Source of the DNA: CAILHX01 sp964511385
Lineage (GTDB): Bacteria; Pseudomonadota; Gammaproteobacteria; Burkholderiales; Methylophilaceae
NCBI GenBank assembly: GCA_964511385.1
Contig: CAZEFE010000009.1
Span: 32,061 to 96,060, forward strand
Length of the DNA: 64,000 bases
Direction: 5' to 3'
The notes beneath the pieces are model-generated. The model was not told the DNA's origin and searched no databases. It saw nothing but the letters and a program-made list of their open reading frames with translations. Below, one piece after another: positions 59,826 through 64,000 of the stretch; position 1 is the stretch's first letter, and each line of letters starts with the position of its first letter. The position numbers and the translations under genes were made by a program.

Positions 59826-61406
59826 CTACCAACAATACGAATGGCCAGCGTTATTCTTTTTCGCACTCTCGTGTGCTGTTTTTGCAGCATGAGAATCAAG
59901 TGCATAAAGCTTTGGATAGATGTTGTCGAGAAGAGGCCCAAACGTTTCTTTATACCCCGTATAGCGGGTGTCATTGATCATCTGCTCAATGAGTACGGTA
60001 CTTTCTTCAATGTGATCAGGCAGGAAGGAATCAAAAAGTGCAAGAAATTTAGTTTTTGCTTGTTCCGCTAACTCTACTGTCAATGGAACTGCAAAGGTTC
60101 TTGGCGCTACGCCAACCACCAGCACTTGCAGGGTCAAATATGTATCGGTTTTTTCGAGCCAATCCACCATTTGCCAGTAAGCTTCTACTGCGATCCCCAC
60201 AATTTGGCATTCAGTCGGCACCGAAAGGGACTTGTTGCGGGTTTGAGGATACTCTGGGTGACTTGCATCATTAATCGATTCAATTAGGCTTCTTGCGTGA
60301 TCAATCAGCTCTTGCTTTCTGATGGATCGCCCCGTTGGCCAAAATTTCCAATCACGATATTGAGCCAGATTATCCTGGATACTTTCATATAGTGTTTTAT
60401 AGCTAAACGCCCACTGGCGTATTTTCTCTTGGGCCTCAGCTCGCATAGGCAAGCTATTGGGCGCATTAATCACGACAAGGTAACAGTTTTTAATAGTGTT
60501 GGTGTCAGGTAAGGGCTTGATTTTTTCAAGGTTCCACAATCTCTCAAAAAGAGTGGGATACCAGATTTCATCTGGATAGGCGTCTAGGATCAGTTGATGC
60601 AAAACAGACTCAGGCGATTCCCAAGCATCCAGCCCATCAAATAATTCCGCAGAAACCTCCCTCAATCGATTTTCGGATGGTTGGTAAAAATAATCTTCTG
60701 TATCAGTACGCTTGCGCCGTTGATAGCAGCGGCATTGATACAAACAATGTTGCAATCCTGATACTAAAAGTTCGGGGTGTTGTTTGTGAACGAATTTTGC
60801 AAATTGTAAGAAGTCGTCTGGGTTTTCCGCAAAAGAATTAAATAAGTATGTTCTTCGGTCGCCTCCGGCTCCTTCTTGAGATGCAATGAGATCAAAGATA
60901 GACGAGGCATATTCCGGAGCCACCTCTGCTTCTTCCACGAGAATTTGCACAAGAGGTTGAATCAAGTGATCTCTTTTGAAATTTTGCCCCATAAACGGTA
61001 GGTGAATCCATAGCCTGACGCCCAAGTCGATACGCAACTGTCTTGGTAGATCGGGGGCTATCAGCCATTGGAGTAAACGCTTTTCAAACTCGCCAAACGG
61101 TAGCCCGGGTTCGGAATATCGCGCTATAACCAATACAATTACAGCCAGCTTAAAGGCCGCTAGCGGATTGCCCTGGTAGAGCAAATCTACTTCATCGAAG
61201 TATTTGGGTATTTCAGGATGGGGTTGAAAAGGTATGGTTTTGTAGTTTGGACGTAGCGTGGAAAATTTTTTAGCCTGTGAAGCCAAGTCGGTTTGCAGTT
61301 CCGATACGGCAATCTCTTCAACAAACTTGAGTACTGCTTCAAGCTGGTTATCCAGTGTTTGGTACGGTGTAGTCCATAGGCTTAATTTTTCGAAAGCGAT
61401 ATTCAT
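59826..61406 (-). CDS. Unknown 526-residue protein
   Basis: A soluble, mostly helical protein with no signal peptide, no membrane segment and no motif I can name. It has several Trp/Tyr-rich stretches (YEEAR-free; for example QLRIDLGVRLWIHLPFMGQN and QYRDWKFWPTGRSIRKQELI) and a cysteine cluster (HCLYQCRCYQRRK). Its codons are visibly more A+T-rich than those of the neighbours, which suggests recent acquisition. It lies next to a toxin-antitoxin pair and a REP-like repeat, an accessory-island setting. A defence or phage-related role is possible but unsupported. Confidence 0.75.
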   Translation of the reverse strand: MNIAFEKLSLWTTPYQTLDNQLEAVLKFVEEIAVSELQTDLASQAKKFSTLRPNYKTIPFQPHPEIPKYFDEVDLLYQGNPLAAFKLAVIVLVIARYSEPGLPFGEFEKRLLQWLIAPDLPRQLRIDLGVRLWIHLPFMGQNFKRDHLIQPLVQILVEEAEVAPEYASSIFDLIASQEGAGGDRRTYLFNSFAENPDDFLQFAKFVHKQHPELLVSGLQHCLYQCRCYQRRKRTDTEDYFYQPSENRLREVSAELFDGLDAWESPESVLHQLILDAYPDEIWYPTLFERLWNLEKIKPLPDTNTIKNCYLVVINAPNSLPMRAEAQEKIRQWAFSYKTLYESIQDNLAQYRDWKFWPTGRSIRKQELIDHARSLIESINDASHPEYPQTRNKSLSVPTECQIVGIAVEAYWQMVDWLEKTDTYLTLQVLVVGVAPRTFAVPLTVELAEQAKTKFLALFDSFLPDHIEESTVLIEQMINDTRYTGYKETFGPLLDNIYPKLYALDSHAAKTAHESAKKNNAGHSYCW

Positions 61407-61468
61407 GCTACTTAATCCAGTCTAAGAATTTACCAATACACCGGTGCTACTACAATTATGACAAAAAA

Positions 61469-61774
61469 CTAAGCTGCAACTTGGTGAAACACCCGAATCC
61501 TGGGTGCAATCGTGTCTTTAAACGTACGGTTTGCCATGCGCAAATCGTATTCGCTTTGCAGGTTGAGCCAGAAGCGCGATTCCATACCGAAATAAGTGCC
61601 CAGGCGCAAAGCCGTATCGGCGGTAATCGGGCGGTTGCCGTTCACAATTTCGCTGATCCGGCTGGGCGGTACATCAATGTCCGCTGCAAGCTGGCGGGCG
61701 GTAATCGCCATCGGCTTCATGAAGTCTTCCAGCAGAATCTCGCCGGGGTGAATTTCATCCAGCAATGTGGTCAT
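61469..61774 (-). CDS. higA: HigA-type antitoxin
   Basis: A 101-residue XRE-family antitoxin: HPGEILLEDFMKPMAITARQ opens the helix-turn-helix, and PPSRISEIVNGNRPIT with FGMESRFWLNLQSEYDLRMA is the HigA/VapI signature. It would neutralise the toxin encoded 16 bases upstream in the same operon and repress their promoter. AAAGGAG lies six bases before the ATG at 61774. Confidence 0.92.
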   Translation of the reverse strand: MTTLLDEIHPGEILLEDFMKPMAITARQLAADIDVPPSRISEIVNGNRPITADTALRLGTYFGMESRFWLNLQSEYDLRMANRTFKDTIAPRIRVFHQVAA

Positions 61775-61790
61775 GGGATACTCCTTTAAC

Positions 61791-62069
61791 TCAGTGGTAA
61801 TCAACGATCTCGACGTTATAAGCGCCGTCATCGCGCCATTCAAAACAGATGCGCCATTGGTCGTTCACTCGAATGCTATGCTGACCGGCACGGTCCCGGC
61901 TAAGCGCTTCCAGTTGATTACCCGGTGGTATTCTCAAGCTTTCCAGCAGGGTGGCTGCGTGAATTTGTAGCAGCTTGCGCCGGGCAACCCGCTCAATGTT
62001 CCTGAATTTGCGTACGCCTTCGCTGTTAAACAAGGATTCCGTATCTTTGCACTTGAACGAATGGATCAT
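61791..62069 (-). CDS. higB: RelE/HigB-type toxin
   Basis: A 92-residue toxin of the RelE superfamily (HigB/plasmid-killer type): MIHSFKCKDTESLFNSEGVR, ARRKLLQIHAATLLESLRIP, PPGNQLEALSRDRAGQHSIR and WRICFEWRDDGAYNVEIVDY. It would cleave mRNA on the ribosome. Toxin first, antitoxin second is the HigBA order. Start at 62069 matches the family; upstream codons are not conserved-looking. Confidence 0.92.
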   Translation of the reverse strand: MIHSFKCKDTESLFNSEGVRKFRNIERVARRKLLQIHAATLLESLRIPPGNQLEALSRDRAGQHSIRVNDQWRICFEWRDDGAYNVEIVDYH

Positions 62070-62133
62070 GCCGCATGATATTCCGTGTGGCGGAACATGT
62101 AAATGCGTAGCGTGGGTTGACCTGTTTTTAGTC

Positions 62134-62167
62134 AAAAAAACGGGCATGGTATCTGCCATGCCCGTTT
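62134..62167 (-). terminator. Terminator of the encapsulin-desulfurase operon
   Basis: CGGGCATGG and CCATGCCCG, extended by AAA/TTT, form a near-perfect stem around TATCTG. The A-run on the left gives seven T on the minus strand. It lies 24 bases past the desulfurase stop. Confidence 0.88.
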
Positions 62168-62190
62168 CATTTCCGCATTGGTTACAGTCG

Positions 62191-63666
62191 TCAGGCCAAA
62201 CGCAGCGGTCGTGCCGATCTTAGCCTGTGCAACACCCCCACCAGCGTGTCCACTTCCCCGCAGGTGTTGTAGAACGCCAGCGATGGCCGCACCGTGGCTT
62301 CCAGGCCGAAGCGGCGCAGTATCGGCTGCGCGCAGTGGTGGCCGGAGCGCACCGCGATGCCTTCCTGGTTGAGCGCTTTGCCGACTTCTTCAGTCTTGTA
62401 GCCTTCCAGCACAAACGACAGCACGCTGGCCTTGTCGGCTGCGGTGCCGATCAGGCGCAATCCCGGCACGTCCTTCATCAGGCGCGTGGCATATTCCAGC
62501 AAATAATGCTCATACGCGGCGATGTTGTCGATGCCGATGCGGTTGACGTAATCGATCGCGGCGCCCAGGCCCACGGCATCGGCAATGTTGCCGGTACCGG
62601 CCTCGAACTTGTTGGGGGCGGGCTGATAGCGGATGCGCTCGAAGGTCACGTCCTCAATCATGTTGCCGCCGCCTTGCCAGGGTTGGGTGGCATTGAGCAG
62701 GTCTTCCTTGCCGTACACCACACCAATGCCGGTTGGGCCGAACACCTTGTGGCCGGAGAACACGAACCAGTCGGCGTCCAGCGACTGCACGTCCACCCGC
62801 ATGTGCGACACCGACTGCGCGCCGTCCACCAGAACCTTGGCGCCGGCGGCGTGCGCCATGGCCACCATCTGCTGCGCGGGGGTGACCGTGCCCAGCGCGT
62901 TGGAAACCTGGGTGAATGCCACCAGTTTGGTTTTTGGCCCCAGCAGGTCGGCGAAGGCGCTCAGGATGATCTGGCCGTCGTCATCGACAGGAATGACTTT
63001 CAGCACCGCACCTTTTTCATCGGCCAGGTGCTTCCACGGCACGATGTTGGCGTGATGCTCCAGGTTGCTGACGATGATTTCGTCGCCGGCCTGGATGTGC
63101 TGTCGTCCCCAGCTTTGCGCCACCAGGTTGATCGCCTCGGTGGCGCCGCGCACGAACACGATCTCGTTGGCCGAGGCTGCGTTGAGGAAGGCGCGGCATT
63201 TCTCGCGGGCTTCCTCGTAAGCGTCGGTGGCGCGCGCCGCCAGTTCGTGCGCGGCGCGGTGGATGTTGGAGTTCTCGTGCTCGTAGAAATACGCCACGCG
63301 CTCAATCACCGAGCGCGGCTTCTGCGTGGTTGCCGCATTGTCGAACCACACCAGCGGGCGGCCGTTGACGCGCTCGCCCAGGATCGGGAAATCGCGGCGC
63401 ACCAGTTCCACATCCAGCGGTGCCGGCGCAGCGGCCAGCGGTAGCTGTGGCCCGTCCGGCAACTGCCCCGGTACGCGGATGCCGGAGTTGCCGGGCGGCG
63501 CATAGTCGAGGAAGTAATAAGGCGTGGCCGCGGCTTCGGGCTCGGTCAGCGAACTGCCGGCGGGTGGTGTGCGGTACATCTGGCTGGCCAGTTTCGCCAG
63601 CGCAGATTCTTCCGGCAACCCTAACGCGGCAAGGTCGGGATAAGCAACCAGGTCACTTGTACTCAT
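62191..63666 (-). CDS. sufS: SufS-type cysteine desulfurase, encapsulin cargo
   Basis: A 491-residue PLP enzyme that releases sulfur from cysteine. Catalytic domain from about residue 84: FDNAATTQKP, SNLEHHANIVPW, PLP lysine near 308 in FSGHKVFGPTG, and catalytic Cys near 446 in RSGHHCAQPI. The first 83 residues form a low-complexity extension (SLTEPEAAATPYYFLDYAPP; Pro/Gly-rich) absent from ordinary SufS. In family 2A encapsulin systems this extension targets the enzyme into the shell. The ATG overlaps the encapsulin stop by 14 bases. A longer frame to 63906 is only a shadow of the encapsulin gene. Confidence 0.94.
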   Translation of the reverse strand: MSTSDLVAYPDLAALGLPEESALAKLASQMYRTPPAGSSLTEPEAAATPYYFLDYAPPGNSGIRVPGQLPDGPQLPLAAAPAPLDVELVRRDFPILGERVNGRPLVWFDNAATTQKPRSVIERVAYFYEHENSNIHRAAHELAARATDAYEEAREKCRAFLNAASANEIVFVRGATEAINLVAQSWGRQHIQAGDEIIVSNLEHHANIVPWKHLADEKGAVLKVIPVDDDGQIILSAFADLLGPKTKLVAFTQVSNALGTVTPAQQMVAMAHAAGAKVLVDGAQSVSHMRVDVQSLDADWFVFSGHKVFGPTGIGVVYGKEDLLNATQPWQGGGNMIEDVTFERIRYQPAPNKFEAGTGNIADAVGLGAAIDYVNRIGIDNIAAYEHYLLEYATRLMKDVPGLRLIGTAADKASVLSFVLEGYKTEEVGKALNQEGIAVRSGHHCAQPILRRFGLEATVRPSLAFYNTCGEVDTLVGVLHRLRSARPLRLA

Positions 63667-64000
63667 GGTATTTGTCCACTTGCACGTCATCCAGCACGGC
63701 CAGCGCGTCGTCGGTGAGCACCGCCAGCGAGCAATACAGCGACACCAGGTAGGATGCAATCGCCTTGTGGTTGATGCCCATGAAACGCACCGACAGGCCG
63801 GGGCTTTGCTCGCCCTGCAAATTGGGCTGGTACAGGCCGACCACGCCCTGGCGGTTTTCGCCGGTGCGCAGCAGCAGGATGCTGGTCTTGTTGCCCTTGA
63901 TGCCAACCTTGTCTGACGGGATCAGCGGTACGCCGCGCCAGGTGAGGAACTGCGAGCCGAACAGCGACACGGTGGGGGGCGGCACGCCGCGGCGGGTGCA
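63653..64000 (-). CDS. Family 2A encapsulin shell protein (partial, C-terminus)
   Basis: The last 115 codons of a gene whose start lies beyond the window. The end reads TVSLFGSQFLTWRGVPLIPS, then SKVG-like SDKVGIKGNKTSILLLRTGE, GLYQPNLQGEQSPGLSVRFM and GINHKAIASYLVSLYCSLAV, matching the C-terminal part of SrpI-like encapsulins (HK97-type fold). These build a protein nanocompartment. The downstream desulfurase with an N-terminal extension is its expected cargo, so the pair is a sulfur-storage or sulfur-metabolism compartment. Confidence 0.88.
   Translation of the reverse strand, partial: CTRRGVPPPTVSLFGSQFLTWRGVPLIPSDKVGIKGNKTSILLLRTGENRQGVVGLYQPNLQGEQSPGLSVRFMGINHKAIASYLVSLYCSLAVLTDDALAVLDDVQVDKYHEYK

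Noticed and set aside
62191..63906. 571-residue version of the cysteine desulfurase
   Set aside because: The first 80 residues are an out-of-frame translation of the encapsulin gene; the ATG at 63666 gives a proper N-terminus.
1..64000. CRISPR arrays, rRNA and tRNA genes
   Set aside because: No regularly spaced direct repeats, rRNA segments or tRNA-like cloverleaf sequences were noticed on either strand; this was by eye, so a covariance-model search could still find a small RNA.

Overview
The window comes from a high-G+C, Gram-negative methylotroph. It is most likely a betaproteobacterium of the Methylophilaceae/Nitrosomonadales type; a gammaproteobacterial methylotroph is less likely but not excluded from sequence alone. 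The basis is a complete calcium-type methanol dehydrogenase operon (mxaFJGIRSACKL plus mxaD) next to a lanthanide-type dehydrogenase cluster (xoxF, xoxJ, xoxG and accessory genes), together with proteobacterial housekeeping genes (purB, acnB, cysTWA, wrbA).

Layout. 1-5129: a partial HugZ-like gene and wrbA, then a sigma-54 promoter driving beta-propeller, TonB-dependent receptor, beta-propeller. 5126-18507: purB, an AGXT-family aminotransferase, two c-di-GMP enzymes, a small EF-hand protein, acnB, a TM2 protein and the sulfate permease genes cysT-cysW-cysA. 18663-27831: an NtrC-type response regulator and sensor kinase, divergent from a porin/periplasmic-binding pair. Next comes a five-gene operon (thermostable-hemolysin family, AMP ligase, heme-oxygenase-like di-metal oxidase, SDR, TPR). 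Both of these plus-strand units have sigma-54 promoter matches. 27832-28333: a truncated ORF and an IS3-type remnant. 28334-36784: a LuxR-type two-component pair, a Sel1 protein and a first, orphan copy of mxaRSACKL. 36928-38892: a second LuxR-type pair on the minus strand. 39093-48660: mxaF-J-G-I, terminator, second mxaR-S-A-C-K-L, mxaD. 48824-57160: xoxF, a XoxJ-ankyrin fusion, xoxG, propeller, DUF1924 cytochrome, a MxaD paralogue, a SoxYZ-like carrier, propeller. 57273-64000: a small unknown gene, an sbp-EAL pair, an unknown 526-residue gene, a HigBA-type toxin-antitoxin pair, and a SufS-type cysteine desulfurase followed upstream by the end of a family 2A encapsulin.

How the genes fit together. 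MxaF carries Asp-Phe-Ala at the metal site (calcium type), while XoxF carries Asp-Tyr-Asp (lanthanide type). Each dehydrogenase has its own MxaJ-like protein, cytochrome and MxaD-like protein. MxaR/S/A/C/K/L form the activation and metal-insertion machinery and are present twice. The two two-component systems around the orphan copy are candidates for switching between the enzymes. Four YVTN propellers form two paralogous pairs, one member of each beside the TonB receptor and the other in the xox cluster. This ties the outer-membrane receptor to lanthanide methanol oxidation, possibly as a metal-uptake route; that link is inference.

Main candidates for new biology: the duplicated mxaRSACKL module, the XoxJ-ankyrin fusion, the sigma-54 propeller/TonB operon, the sigma-54-controlled di-metal oxidase cluster, and the sbp-EAL pairing.
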